From Trichomonas vaginalis G3 (taxonomy: Eukaryota; Parabasalia; Trichomonadida; Trichomonadidae): 64,000 bases of DNA. Each line of letters begins with the position of its first letter. Within the stretch, counting starts at the first letter, position 1. Location: NCBI RefSeq assembly GCF_026262505.1, contig NC_067207.1, forward strand, positions 4,410,252 through 4,474,251, given 5' to 3'. This document shows, piece by piece, positions 13,501 through 26,897 of the stretch. A program made the translations under genes and the position numbers. Under the pieces are notes generated by a model that was not told where the DNA came from, made no database searches, and saw only the letters and a program-made list of their open reading frames with translations.

Positions 13501-15074
13501 CCGGAGCGCAGATCAACGAATTCTCCGGCAATTAATTCATTTGATATTACAAACGTAAACTTTCGTTAATTCCAGGAGAAGACATTCATCTTCTATTGGA
13601 CTCTATCTTTGAAGAAGGTTCGACTGAAGTTTTCTCTTTGATATGGTTGAGGAGGGATCAATTCGTCAGGTTAACTGCTACAATTGACCCTCCTATGCTT
13701 GATCTCGCAGATGTAACATCTAGTTCAAATCAGCGGTTAACCATTTGTTGCAGCTAGGCAGTATCTCAAAAGTATTTTTGGAACAATTTCGTATTCCGGG
13801 TCAAACAATAACAGATATTATTACACTATTTAACACGCTATATTAATAGTGATAATGAATCTTCTCTGATTGATATGATTCAAGAAACGGTCAAGAATAC
13901 GGTTGGGAAGAAAATCTCTCATAGAGATTGGCAATGTATCAATCTTTGCAATATCGCCCTTCGTGTTTTCTCCGCTTCACCTTCAGAAGCAAACATGTGA
14001 GAGAACAATAAAAGACCAAAGAATTGATACTAATTTGAAAGATTACGTTCTCACAAAATTTTAATTAGATAGCCGAGAAATTTAAATGGCTACAAAATAA
14101 ATATCTTATATTTATTATTAAAAAAATTGTTTTATATTTTATCTGTTCAATATTTATCTCATATAAAAATTTGAAATACTTAATCAAAATTTCTAATGTG
14201 TTTGTTTGAAAGAGATCGATAGCAATTCATATATCTTTTGAATTTGCTAATTGTGGTGAGGTACTATTATTATTAATTTTTTATTTTTATTTTTTTTTTT
14301 TTTTTTTTTTTTTTATTTTTTTTTTTTATTTTTTTTTTTGATAATATACTATTTAGATTTATACTTTTCATTCAATATTATGAAATAAATATTTCTAAAT
14401 TGATCTGATATAATTTTTCATTAAAGTTTATATTATCCACCAAATAAATTTTTCGAACCCTTAGAGTCATAGTTCAATGGTAAGAGTCATAGTATAATCG
14501 TAAAGTCCATTGGTTCGAATCAAGGGATTTTCACACTTTTTCTTTTTTAAATTTTCAAAGGTTTATTTTTAAGGTTCTCGCTGGCGACCCCCCGTTCGTC
14601 CGAAAAAAATTTGATTTTTGCTGGCGACCCCCAATCACCATTTTTTTCGACGAACGTGGGGGGTCGCCACGCGAGAACCTTAAAAAAACAGAATCCCAAA
14701 AAAGGTGACATTTTGTTGTATCATCTATCCCAGTGATAGAAAAATGACTTCACCTTGGATCTATAATTTGCAAATCCAATAGATTTTTAAAAAAATAGGG
14801 TAAATAAAATAGATTACATATGCAGCAGATTTAGAACAATGAAACAAATTTTAATAGTGACCCAAAAAAAAATTCATGATTCCAAAAAAGAAAAAAATTG
14901 GCTAAATGGGAAATCAAATCTTGGCATAATATAAATCATTATGTCGGATGTTTTCCACTACACTACACGGCAGTTTCGAAAAATACCCTTGGTGGTTCTA
15001 TTTAATAGCTACTCCCAACGATAGGCGGTGTCCCCAGCTTTAGAGAGGTGGTAAAAGTAAGAAAAATCTGGGTA
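10517..15074 (+). mobile_element. hAT-family DNA transposon, left copy
   Basis: Begins with TACCCAGACTTTTCCC and ends with the reverse complement, like the cleaner copy at 37682-42184. The transposase region (about 12095-14100) is cut into short frames by many indels. The best-preserved pieces are the N-terminal zinc-finger part (12251-12484) and the stretch around 13060-13299. It also keeps the tRNA-like stretch (about 14460-14530) and the foldback (about 14570-14690). Confidence 0.75.
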
Positions 15075-15317
15075 AATTATATTTGTGAAATTTGGGTGAC
15101 GCTACATTCAATCTAAGACCAATATCTCAAAGAATTCCTCATTTAAGTATACTTTTCATTGTTTTTTAAAAAATATCTTTGCTTATTTGTTCACTTTTTG
15201 GACATTTATTATATGCTTTTTAATCATATTTCCGATGATATGAATAAATATTCTAATTAAGAATGACGCTACATTCAATCTAAGACCAAATATCTCAAAG
15301 AATTCCTCATTTAAGTA

Positions 15318-16630
15318 TAGGGTGTCCAAAGGTGCGTTTAGCACAGCGCTCTAATATGAGACTATAAAGGAGATATATGCTGAATTATAATATATAATAA
15401 AAATATGAATATATGTATTATGATGAGTATGTTGTATTTTGGGCGCCATGCCGGTATATAAAATGAATTTTGAGACAAGAGGCGGTTTCGCGGAAATTTT
15501 GGGCAGGATTTTTTTCATTTTTTAATGAATCATAAAAGAAAACATCCTCGCTCTTGCAAAAAATGCAAAGACTGTAAAAAAATCTCGAGAACATGGTAAA
15601 ATGCTTCGGTTATGGATGCTTCCTAGCTATTCCACTGTAACGTATCATGTTAGGATGTATCACTTCATGAACAAAAAGGCGCCCATCATAAAAATTGACC
15701 AAAAAATCGCCGGATCAAAGAAAAATCAAAGCAATTCTTCAAGCGCTAGATTGAAGACCCAAGAGCATCACTCAGAAGGATAGAGGAGATGACAAAGATA
15801 CCACGTACAACAGTCAGTTATTATCTGCACAATTATTTGAACTCCAAACTAGCGTATACACGTTGGGTTCCGCACAACCTTAATTCAGTTCAAAAAAATC
15901 TAGAGTCCAAATTTCGAAAGAGCTCCTCTCTATATTGGGTGCGTACTCAATCCAAGAAGTTTCGCTTTTTAGTAACAGGGGACGAGTCCTTGTTTCAATA
16001 TGCAAACAGAAGCCAAAATCATGTGGATCCGGAGGATGAAAATCCGCAAACATTCCGAGAAAAAAATTGACACACCAAATGATGATGTTGTCGGTTTTTT
16101 GGGTGTGAATGGCATCATCGGCAATTGATATTCTTCAAAAACCTAATACGATGAATGTGCTTCAGTATCTAATTGACAATGTTCTTACTAAATTATCAAT
16201 TCTGATGAGTTTGAGAAATCCAAACAACAAAAACAAAAGTTTGCCAATTCATTTTGATAATTCAAGAGTTCACAAAAGTCATAAGGTAATGAATTACTTG
16301 GTGGAAAACAATGTCAAAGTTGTTCCAAACCCAATTTATTCACCTGATATTGCACCCTCTGACTTTTATTTATTCGGCACGCTAAAAAAGAGAGCTGAAG
16401 GACGCGAATTCGCGAGTCCAGATGAATCTTGAAAATTTTGTAAGAGAGCAATTTGAGCAATTTTCTCATGATGATTTAAAGCGTGTCTTTCAAGCCTGGA
16501 TCGATCGCTGCGAACGCGTGATTGAATCCAATGGTGATTATATTTAAAATAAACTTATAATATATGTAACTTGTTTATTTCTATTCGCAGTATTTCAAGG
16601 TTTGTGCTAAACACACCTTTGGACACCCTA
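15318..16630 (+). mobile_element. Tvmar1-type mariner, left copy
   Basis: Bounded by TAGGGTGTCCAAAGG and its reverse complement, with TA duplicated outside each end (15316-15317 and 16631-16632). It is 1313 bp against 1303 bp in the right copy. The transposase frame is interrupted by several indels. Pieces are open at 15601-15783, 15789-16070 and 16109-16432, and the last keeps the HFDNSRVHKS and SPDIAPSDFYLFG catalytic motifs. Confidence 0.85.
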
Positions 16631-16632
16631 TA

Positions 16633-18620
16633 TTACTTTTCATTTTTTGATTCAATTTTCGACCGTTTTTCGTAAATTTTGCAATCATTTTCATTTTTAT
16701 AATTGGAAAATCATCTAATTTAATCAAAAAAAGAGCAAACTTTACAGACGAAAATAAAAATATTTATCAGGGACAATCTGATAAATACCAAAAATCACAT
16801 CGAGAGATGAAAAAAACGAATATAATCAAACACAGTTCTTCAATATTTTAAATATTAAATAAAGCCGAAAATGAATCTAAAGCTGTCAGAAGATATTTAG
16901 TTTATATTGCAGTTAAAAATATTCCGCAGTTATCTGGAAAATATCCTGATTACAAATTGTTCGCGAAAGAATATGCTTTATTCGCATGATCATACAAATA
17001 TTATTAAATTCAACCATATATTATTGAACGTTTACTACCGTTTGCATCGCTCATTCTTTGTCAAAGTCACGTTATTAGTTAAAATTGAGAACAGTTCAGT
17101 TTCCGAGATTTACAAAAGGACATATATCCGAAATGGCAGACAATTTTTAAAAAGTTACAAAAATGAAAAAAAATGATACTTCAATCAAATCAATGACTCT
17201 GACAGAAATATACAATAAGGCAATGGGCAAAATTGTTCTGAAGCCAACGGCACTTTTTCAAGCAGATTAAAATTTATGACAGAATATGCTGTTGGTATGA
17301 TGAACCCATTAATTAAAGATTCATTGGTAGGGAAGTTTATAATAAGTCCAAGAAAATTTCTGTTGGAGAATTACAGACGATGAAATTGCTAATTTTTTTT
17401 AATAAATGGCGACAGTTTTCATTGGCCAATGATTTTCAAGCAATTGTAGAACGATGGTTTTTTGGTTTTGAGAAGCAAATTCAATTTGCAAGAAGAAGCC
17501 CACAGATTTATTTTGCGAGTGGAACTTTTAAAAATTACAAAAAACATTTTCAAAAAAAGGACAGATGTTAACATTATGATTTGTGAAACTTCAAACAATC
17601 AATATTACCACTTTTATTTATATTCATGAAAAACCGCATCATTTGAATCTTATAAGAAGGCTATTTGAATATATTTTTACTGTCAAGGGTATTCTAATTT
17701 TTCAAAGCTAATTCAAATGTCAATTGTGATTTTGAAAAGGTGAATGGATAGAGGGCATCTCTCACAAATTTTACCCTAAAAGTCCGTAATAATTGGAGTG
17801 CCTATTTCATTTTCAAACAAGCTTTACACAGGAAACTTGTCAAGCATCTTTATACAAAAATTTTAATACTTTATCAAAATTCTTTATTTAAGCTATATTC
17901 TAATTACTCCATTCATGTCTCATGAAGAATTTGTAGCTTAACAATGCATAAATAATTAATCAAAATTAAGTTTGATTTCGAATCAAAAAAGATTATATTG
18001 ATTATTTTCAACAAAGTTTGGTTGGCCGCACTACAATTTTAATATCTCAATATAATAATGGCACACTGCAATATTCATAAATGTTCCTCGAGAGTATGCA
18101 TTCAGAATTTTTCTTCTTAAAAGCATCCAAACATTTAATGAAAGCTATAAGAAGATATCTCAAAATCCAATTAGATAAAATATAACGCCATCAAAAAAAA
18201 CCAGAAGGATACGAGCGCCATATAAAAACCGTTATACTGATAGCTACAAAATTATATTTTGACTGCTTTCAAAAAGAACTTGAGAAAAACATATTTTTCT
18301 ATCAACATACAAACGTAAGGTGCCATCTTTTCTTTGGGCTCAAGAGAGATTTCTCCAATATGGTTTCCATAGAATCGAGTCATATGTTCGAAATATTCAG
18401 TTCATGATGCAGAATATAACTCAAAATCGATCGATCTATACAGATAAAGATACAATGATCACTAAGTTTATTAAGAAAAAAGAGAGAAAATTATGGCATT
18501 ATTTAAATGAAACATTCAAGTTAGTAATAACTATTCATCATACGGTTGGCACTACGTTCCACCATACTCATGATATGTTCAATATGACACTTTACACAAA
18601 ACCACTAATGTAGATTTTAC
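16633..18620 (+). mobile_element. MULE transposon remnant, left copy
   Basis: Noisy counterpart of 43730-45640. The FLYWCH-like segment lies around 16940-17180 and the MULE transposase region around 17280-18050. Only short frames survive. Confidence 0.65.
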
Positions 18621-20199
18621 ATCACAGTATGCAAATATTTCCTAATACCTTAAACTATTTTCTGTCAACGTAAAGTAATTTATCACATTAAACCCACCTC
18701 ATCCTCAACCTCTCTGTACGTTATTTATTGTGTGACAGGTCATTGCCCATGGAACTCCCCGGCGACACAATGAGCGTGCAATGAAAAATAAACGTTCTCA
18801 CTAACGTCTTCAACACTAACGTTCTCAACTAACGTACACCTGTAAACGTTCCTCACTAACGACTTCACTAACGTTCCTCACTAACGACTTCACATAACGT
18901 TCTCACTAACGTACACACTAAACGTTCTCATTTACAACCAAGTATTGGCAACTTTTCATTGGCTGTGCTTTCACAAAATAGTTCATATTCTTTCAGTATC
19001 ACTAACTGTTCCTCCAATCGTCTTGAGTCAAAGTCGCTGCAAAAATAAATGTTAGTAAGTTTTGACAAAAGCTAATTGAAACACGTTTAACCGTTTGTAA
19101 TCTAGTTGCTTGTATTAACACTTTCCATTCTTCATTCCTTCATAAAACGCATCAAACTAACTTTACTCTTTCTCCGTGCGTAATCTGATAGAATGGTTAT
19201 TCTTCACGCGGAACGAAGAAAAGTTCTTGAACTCGATGACACCGTTTGTAGTTTGTTATCTCAAATCGTTTTCGTCAATTTACATCCAAATAAAATTTTC
19301 CAGTAAACAATAAAACTAACCGAAATATTTTATTACCTCACGTCGTCCTAAGCTTTCTCAACTCTCTTCTAACTTCTTCCTTAAGTTTTCAGCAATGTTG
19401 TACTCAATGAAGTTTTAATCTTCCTTAATATACGCTTCTTTATCTAAATGGTTGCTTTCATCTTTCTAACTGGAACTCTCTACCATCCTTCATAGGAGTA
19501 AATGAATGGTAAAAACCTTCTGGAATAGTTCCTGAAGTTTAATGTATTCTACCTGAGAAACTTTGTGGCTTCATTGTCTTCAGTGACTTTTAGTCGTCAT
19601 TTTACTCTTAAGGTGAAGCTAGCATCAGCCGATAATGATTTCATGATTTAGTATTTCATACAAATCTTAACAGATAGCCTCTTACAAGTACTCCAGTGTC
19701 CCTAGCGTCCCCTTCTTTTTATATAACTCCATGACATTGTATATATCTTCGCGAAACTTAACAGGTAGGCAATAACAGATTAAATCAATGAGTTTTGAAC
19801 AAAAATTTCTAAGCAACGTTGGTCCAGGATTTCTGAGGGACTAGGGACAGAGTGTGTGCAAAGTCCATGATTTAATTTATCTTCATCTGTTTCATAGCTA
19901 TCTCATCTAATATGCCAATATTTTTAATAGTTCATAAACGTCCAGTGGCAAACTCATAACTTTCATTATGTCACTGCCATGCTTCATCTGATAGAAAAGT
20001 ATGACTTTCATTTAACTCTGTGAGATAATGAAAACTACTAGGGACAGAAACCATGGCATTCATGACTTTCATTATTTCCAGAACTTAATGAAAACTACTA
20101 GGGACAGAGACCTATGGCAAAGTTCAATGATTTAATTTATTCTCTCACTAACAACAAACCCAAACTCCCAAATACTAACGAACAAAATATAAATGTCCT

Positions 20200-22000
20200 C
20201 ACTTCATTAACAAAGTCTTCCTGTGCTTCTACACCAACCATAGCTCAAACGTATTTCTTTTTCAAAACTCGATTGAAACTTATTTTGAGCCATTGGCTTT
20301 AGTCTCTTTTTTCTTAAATACGCCAAGACCATTCTTCTGTTCACACATTTTCACTTCATACTTCTTTAAACTCCCTCCTTGTTAAGTTCTAACTGAAATC
20401 CTTTATATCATTCTTTGTTTGCAATGGCTTCTTCACGAACCAACACGTGAACTATTTCATCATTGCAATTCATCGTCATGACCTCCCTCACATGATTCTC
20501 ATGAACTAATTTCAACACTTGTTCTATGAAGACCTCCTAACTGTCTTTCATAAGCGTTTTTCAAAGTCCTCCTTTACTCATTACTTCAATCTCAATCTGT
20601 TCACAGTAGTTACTTAAAACTCACTGTATATGTCTTTGTTGTAATGTTATATTCTTCCCATTTACTCCATGAATTTTTCAAGCACTTCCTCATAATTGAC
20701 TGTTTCTTATCTTTCCACGACTCCTTCTAATATCATGACTTGCCTTCGTAAATTCACTTCTTGCAGTAAACCCTCTCGCTTTCCCTTCTCATTCCAACAA
20801 ATTCTCTCATCTGCCACCAAAATACACTATTGAACTACCATGCGAGAAGAATTCATTCTCTTCGCAAATTCTTTAATATCTTCTGTAGCACTCTGTACAT
20901 ATTGCATCCGGATACAAAACTTTTCACATAGAACTCCTCGTAAAACATTTGGTAAGGGGCGGTTTTGTTCATTTCTATGAGTTTTCTTGTTTAGCCTGGT
21001 GAATTGTAAATCCTTCCTTACATCAAATTTCACTTAAATCTTTCCTTCATGAAGTACGTCTAGTAAGCTTTGAATAGAAGGACTCTTTCATTAAAGCTTT
21101 CCAATGAGAATATGAGAATATTCATCGATAATTTCCTTTGGTAATCTGCATGCTTACGTAATGACAACAAAAATCTTTGCTGTCGTCTTTGTCAATCTTT
21201 ACCTGCAGTTGAAAGTTGTTAGATATCAATAGATGATATTTAAACAGTAACATTCTCTTAATCTTTCTTCTGGCCTAGACAGAACCTTCTGCACTTTAAG
21301 TCAACTGAGTCTCTGTTACTATTGACTTTAGTGCGGTCGTGTTCAATGACCTTAGACGTTATCGCATGAAGCTTAGTACATTGCATACGATGAAAGCCTT
21401 CATGTTCTCAATAGCAGCATGAATCTACCCGAACCACATTCTCTAGTTGCCGTTATTAATTATTGTTGGCGTACTTGCCTATGGCTCGCATAGAACATTA
21501 ACTAAGTACACTTCTTACCAGTTCTTGCTATTCCTATTAACAAAAGTAACTGGTTCCAGTCTTTCCACCAAGGAGTTTGAAGCGATGATAGGGCGAACCA
21601 GGTTCAAAACATACTCATAAAGCTCTTCATCTCATTAACCATAGTGACATCATGCGTGAACTATGTTATCAAATAATCTCTTCAATAACGCTTTCATCTA
21701 CTTCTCGTACCGTTCATACTCATATCCTCTGAAATAGCTGTAAATGTCATACTCTTCGTCAAAGAATCTCAAATGTCTGACTTCCAATAAGATAGTTCTT
21801 GGTATCTGACCCGCTTCATAGAATCATCAGTGCTTCACATCCGTTCTCCTCAATAAACCGTCCTAACATAAACACTTCTTTCATGAGCTTATTGAATTCC
21901 CTTGCTATCTACTGACTCAAGTGTTGTTGTGTCCTCGTATTCCAATCATATCTTTCACTAGATATGTCATACGTGCTTCCGTCCAATTTAACAACAACAC
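20200..22000 (-). pseudogene. SF3 helicase (D5/DUF5906-like), left copy
   Basis: Noisy counterpart of the helicase at 47127-48798. Broken virus-like fossil, readable only by comparison with the right copy. Confidence 0.6.
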
Positions 22001-22989
22001 ATCTTCTTAAGTCATTTATAACACTACTATGGTCAATACTTACTTCACTCATTACTTATTTTTTCCTCAAGTCCCTTTAGTGTGAAGATGTGTCCTGCTA
22101 AGTTCTATTCAAAGCAATTCATTTACACATCCCTTTGCAATACTTCTCTATAAAATATTTTCTGTGCGTTCTTTACTAAAGTTTCTTAACACTCTGAAGA
22201 ACCATGTGTTTTTGAACTCCAAACATCCTTCACAACTTCTCTCATTCATTCCTAGTTTCTTTCATGTCATTATCTGTCAACCATCTAGGTCCTCATTGAA
22301 CTAAAGGTCAAAGGGTTCTTAAGTCATTGCTGGTCTTATCTGAAACAATGTTTGTGCAACAGGTTTAACTAGTTCAGCAACGTCTCCTTAATATGAATAG
22401 CTGTTTCCACTCATCTTTGCTAAACAGTTTCTTTCATAACCACTGACAGTAATGATTTCATTTGCTGACCTTCAGACACTTATGTTCTTCATTTGTATTG
22501 CTTTTTTGTTGTAAGGCTTTCGTGAAGCAATAGGTTGTATATGTCATTCCTGCAATGTTCATCATGCCAATAGTACTCACAATCCTTTTCTTTGCTGTTG
22601 AGTGCAATAATATCCATTAGTTCCTGTGTTTCTATTGCTGTCTCAATAAAATACAACAAGACCTTTGTCATCTAAATACCGTCTTACCGAAACATTGCTT
22701 ATATTCATTTAACCATGAAATAAACATCCTCAATTCATGCTGTCAACATGAAGTAAGTCAATTACATACCTTCACTTATAAGATACTCCCACAAAAATAC
22801 TTGTTAAGCTCTCATGGTCCTCTGTGAGCGATTTCATTAGGTTTTGATATTAGTTCCTTTTGTCCATTGCCTGTCATGCTAACTTCACTCTCATAGTTTC
22901 CTTTCAATAAGCGTAAAAATACTTCACTTGGTTTCATAACTGCTCTAAATTCTGTTCAAAATCGTACACATAACTTTTTACATTAGTGA

Positions 22990-23735
22990 AAGAACAGCTG
23001 AGCGGAAACAAAAACATTAACATGTACAGAAGAAGTCAATGGACAATGCCGATGAAAACATTACAGAATAGGAGCTAGTGAAATAAATTGACGAAGTTTC
23101 AAGTGAAAGAGAAGATATTGAGGACGTCCAATGAGAACGTTAGTGGGGAACAACTAAGGGGGTAACATTGAGAATCAATGAAGATTAATAGATTTTGTAC
23201 GACATATCCTTTTACTATTGTCGAAAGAAAACCCAAACATATTAAGAGTGAATGCTTAAAATAATTATGGTTATATTGAAGTTTTAGTTTAAAACAACAA
23301 AACGCAATTTAAAGCATAGAATTATTGCAGAACAGTGGGATTGAAAATCCAAACAATTTTGGAAAGAAATAAGACCATATAAATCATGATTAGAGACGGA
23401 CAACAGAATCTCAAACCTTCGTTGGTGTTCTAAGATCTGAAAACATAGAAATAAAAGCAAGTTATGGCGATATAGTTTATGAGTTTCGTTGATGAAATAT
23501 TACGAAGCTGTTGAAATAACGCTTAATGGTAAGCATTGTTTGAAGTTCTACTACTATGTGAGCATGAGGACGCCATTCTATTATTATATCAGGTCTTGAA
23601 CTATCGAAAACTTTCATATAAACTTTACAAAAACAGGTGATGCATTATGTTTGTATGATCGATACAGAAAACAAGAGTGTAATTTTTATTCATAAACAAA
23701 TTCAAAACGCTGTGTAACGGCTTTCATGTAGGACA
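22990..23735 (+). pseudogene. HNH endonuclease, left copy
   Basis: Noisy counterpart of the intact HNH gene at 49751-50455. The acidic N-terminus and the HNH region are recognisable but broken. Confidence 0.65.
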
Positions 23736-23819
23736 AACATTTATTTTTCAAACACTAACGCCAACACTTAAGGAAAAAATTCATGACTAACCATTACTGT
23801 ATACGACATAGCCACTTTT

Positions 23820-25440
23820 GACAAACTTCTTCGTATATGTTTTGTCAAAACTTCATCGTAAATGTTTTTGTATGATTTCTTTCTTCATCGTAATGTTTTG
23901 TCATGATTTCATACGGTAATGGAACGTAAATGTTTTGTCATGATTTCATACGAAATGTTTTGTACATTGATTTCTTCATCGTAAATGTTTTGTCATGATT
24001 TCATCGTAATGACGAAAATGTTTGTCAATGATTTCCTTCATCGTATATGGCTTTGTCACGATTTCTCGTATATGCTTTGGTCATGACTTCATCGTACTAT
24101 GCTTTGTCATGATTTTCTTCGTATATGCTTTGTCAATGACCATTCATCGTAAATGCTTTGTCAAAATTCATCGTAATGAACCGTAAATGTTTTTGTCATG
24201 AATCAAAACTCGTAATGAACGTAAATGTTTTGTCATGATTTCTTCATCGTATAATTTGCTTTTGTCATGAATTTTCAATCGTAACTGAAGTAAATGTTTT
24301 GTCATGATTTCTTCATCGTATATGCTTGTCATGATTTCAAATCGTAATGAACGTAAATGTTTTGTCATGATTTTCATCGTAAAATGTTTTTTGTCATCGA
24401 TTTCTTCAATCGTACATGTTTTGGTCTGGATTTCATCGTATGAACGTAAAATGTTTTGTCCATGAACTTTCTTTCAATCGTATATGCTTTGTCATGATTT
24501 CTTTCGTATATGCTTTGTCATGACTTCATCGTTTATGCTTTGTCCCATGATTTCTTCTTCCGTAATGCTTTTGTCATTGACTGTCACGTAAATGCTTTGT
24601 CAAAACACTTCAATTCGTAATGAACGTAAATTTTTTCATGATTTTGTCTTTTCAATCGTATATGCCTTTGTCCATGATGTCTTCGTATATGCTTTGTCAT
24701 GACTTCATCGTATATGCTTTGTCATGATCTTCTTCGTATAATGCTTTGTCATGACTTCATCGTAAATGCTTTTGTCAAAACTTCATCTAATGAACGTAAA
24801 TGTTTTCGTCAATGATTTCATCGTAATGAACGTAAATGTTTTGTCATGATTTCTTTCATCGTATATGCTTTGTCATGTTTCTTCGTATATGCTTTGTCAT
24901 GACTTCCCATCGTATATGCCTTGTCATGATTTCTTCGTATATGACTTTGTCATGACTTCATCGTAAATGCTTTTGTCAAAACTTCATCGTAATGAACGTC
25001 AAATTGTTTTGTCAGATTTCATCGTAAGGAAACGTAAATGTTTTGTCATGATTTCATCGTAAATGTTTTGCATGATTTTATTCCATCGTAAATGAAACGG
25101 TAAATGTTTTTGTCATGATTTCATCGTTTAAATGTTTTGTCATTGTACTTCTCGTATATGTTTTGTCATGAATTTCATCGTTAAATGTTTTTCATGAACT
25201 TCATCGTATAATGCTTTGGTCAATGACTTCTTCGTATATGTTTTGTCATGATTTCATCGTAAATGTTTTGTCATGACTTCATCGTAAAATGCTTTGGTCA
25301 AAACTTCATCGTAAATGTTTTGTCAAAACTTCATCGTATATTGCTTTGTCATGATTCATCGTAAATGTTTTTGTCATGACTTCTCGTAATATGTTTTGTC
25401 ATGATTTCATCGTAAAATGTTTTGTCAATGACTTCAGAGT
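23820..25440. repeat. ~25-bp minisatellite, left copy
   Basis: Counterpart of 50525-52070: tandem units of the type TTTTGTCATGATTTCATCGTAAATG, with extra single-base insertions in nearly every unit. The same indel noise in a non-coding satellite argues that the left copy's differences are technical. Confidence 0.85.
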
Positions 25441-25442
25441 AA

Positions 25443-25921
25443 TATAAGAATTTCCGAAAAGTGACACCCCAAAAGTGACACTTTCAAAAGGGAAGTAACA
25501 CTAAAAGTGACAATTTAAAATTCACAATAAGATAAAAATAATAAATTTTTTAGTCTAATTTAAATTAATTCTTTTTCTTTGAAATCCTCTAAAAATTTCT
25601 TCGAAATGTTCTAAAATAATAATCTGGAGAATTAATAACAAAATTCATTAATTTTCTACATATACGTATCTAACATTCATTTGGGAATTTCAACCGATCC
25701 TTAAATATGTACTTGGCATTTTGTTATCTTCTCATTTATTTGCCGAAAGTTTTTCTTCAGCAATTTTCCACATAAAATCTTATGGATTCAAATTGGCTTC
25801 TTTGATTCTGAACAACAATTTAATACTTGGTATAAACGGTGATTGAACTTTCTCTTTTCAATTTTTGTTTTTATAAATCTTCAATCGAGGCTTCGGCGAT
25901 TCCTATTGAAGGAATATAAAC
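25443..25921 (-). pseudogene. Start of the hairpin element, left copy, cut by gap
   Basis: Begins with the same inverted-end sequence as 52075 (ATAAGAATTTCCGAAAAGTG), then contains the 3' two-thirds of the ORF at 52182-52751. The N gap cuts it off before the hairpin array. Confidence 0.65.
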
Positions 25922-25946
25922 NNNNNNNNNNNNNNNNNNNNNNNNN
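25922..25946. other. Assembly gap (25 N)
   Basis: A run of 25 N joins the noisy left copy to the cleaner right copy. The true size of the gap is unknown. Sequence on its right side does not continue the left side: an open frame and Maverick genes follow at once. Confidence 0.98.
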
Positions 25947-26069
25947 CTTGTTTTGTCTTTGACACAGAAGATTTATATTGTTGTGAATGGTAAAAAATAC
26001 TCCTTTGAAGATACTTACTCAGATATACCACCAACAGTTTTGTTGACTTATTTTCCTAGAAACTCATAG
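25947..26069 (+). CDS. C-terminal end of an unknown protein, cut by gap
   Basis: The only long open stretch next to the gap on the plus strand. It is 40 codons ending in TAG at 26067-26069, and contains KIYIVVNGKKYSF and DIPPTVLLTYF. The fold looks beta-rich, but I do not recognise it. Its 5' part is lost in the gap. It may belong to the Maverick, whose protease, ATPase and polymerase are otherwise missing here, but nothing in the residues proves that. Confidence 0.4.
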   Translation, partial: LVLSLTQKIYIVVNGKKYSFEDTYSDIPPTVLLTYFPRNS

Positions 26070-26164
26070 TTTACCTTTCGTATGAACTTCTTTTTTCTAC
26101 TAGTCAGTTGCTTTGACTTCAATTTCGTCGAATTCAGGAATAGTTTAGTTTTTGTTGTTGGATT

Positions 26165-26404
26165 TCAGCAATTGGGCAAATGGTCGATGAGGTCCTCCAT
26201 TTCATAAAGATACTGTTCATTTGTTTCATCTTTCGCACTACAGTCTAAATTACATGTTAAAAGTTCTTGCTTTATCTTCTGGATTTCTGTTTCAAAAGTA
26301 TATGAAGAAGGAATGAAGCTTTTCATCTCTACTAACATTGACGTAGGATTCATGACTAACGAGTTTGGTGCTGTTGTTTGAAGTGTTGTTGCTTCGACTG
26401 ACAT
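26165..26404 (-). CDS. Small hypothetical Maverick protein
   Basis: About 79 residues from the ATG at 26404 (MSVEATTLQTTAPN...), with a mixed-charge C-terminal helical half (EIQKIKQELLTC, DLIDHLPNC) and a few cysteines. An earlier ATG at 26479 would add a hydrophobic stretch (FIFLFFFILYV). I prefer 26404 because the same leader, GTAAGAACAGAAATGTC, precedes the KilA-N gene start at 27565, and both proteins then begin MS(V/I)EA. A GATC-centred palindromic cassette lies upstream. Function unknown. Confidence 0.55.
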   Translation of the reverse strand: MSVEATTLQTTAPNSLVMNPTSMLVEMKSFIPSSYTFETEIQKIKQELLTCNLDCSAKDETNEQYLYEMEDLIDHLPNC

Positions 26405-26499
26405 TTCTGTTCTTACATACAAAATAAAAAAAAATAAAAAAATAAAACTAACTTTATTTTTTATTTCGGGAAAATTCATGAAAATTCAAGAGGGTAGAA

Positions 26500-26870
26500 A
26501 ACAGGTTAGAAAACAGGTTAGATCTAACCTTCTACCCTAAATTATATTTTTGGGTCCTTTACACTCATTACGAAGAAGTCTTGACAAAACATTTACGAAG
26601 AAGTCATGAAAATTCAAGAGGTTAGAAAACAGGTGAGAAAACAGGTGAGATCTAACATGCTAACATAAACTTTATTTTTGGTGTAAATTTCATGATTTTC
26701 GAGAGTTTTAGACCATGTTAGAAAACGTGTTAGAAAACGTGTTAGATCTAACATTCTAACATAAACTTTATTTTTGGTGTAAATTTTCATGATTTTCGAG
26801 AGTTTTAGACCATGTTAGAAAACGTGTTAGAAAACAGGTGAGATCTAACATGCTAACATAAACTTTATTT
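26500..26870. repeat. Four GATC-centred palindromic cassettes
   Basis: Four copies of a cassette built of two direct repeats of the type GTTAGAAAACGT followed by GTTAGATCTAAC (or GTGAGATCTAAC), then a CTAACATAAACTTTATTTTTG tail split by one or two bases. GATC cores lie at 26521, 26649, 26745 and 26842. The third and fourth copies sit in a tandem duplication of about 95 bp. They fill the space between the KilA-N gene end and the small gene at 26165-26404, so they could be regulatory, but no function is shown. Confidence 0.8.
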
Positions 26871-26897
26871 TTGGTGAATTCAATAAAAATAAATGGT

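Larger units (their letters stand above)
18790..23735. mobile_element. Virus-like replication module, left copy (broken)
   Basis: Noisy counterpart of 45740-50455. Parts: 12-bp repeats (about 18800-18935), two small genes (about 18940-19290 and 19310-19605, minus), SF3 helicase (about 20200-22000, minus), upstream primase-like region (about 22040-22925, minus) and HNH endonuclease (about 22990-23735, plus). Broken throughout, with dozens of breaks. Confidence 0.7.
1..25921. other. Noisy duplicate of 27181-52535
   Basis: The whole left part of the window repeats 27181-52535 in the same order and orientation: KilA-N gene, capsid-like genes, integrase, fibre, methyltransferase, hAT, mariner, MULE, helicase, HNH gene, minisatellite and start of the hairpin element. 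It is about 2% longer than its partner because of many scattered one- or two-base insertions and deletions, often in homopolymers. They hit coding, non-coding and satellite DNA alike. That even spread resembles sequencing error more than evolutionary decay. It ends at an N-run. A real recent duplication that was badly sequenced is the alternative. Confidence 0.85.

Noticed and set aside
1-25921. Left copy as an anciently diverged second Maverick
   Set aside because: Substitutions are few, indels dominate, and they are spread equally over satellites and very recent mariner sequence, unlike natural divergence.
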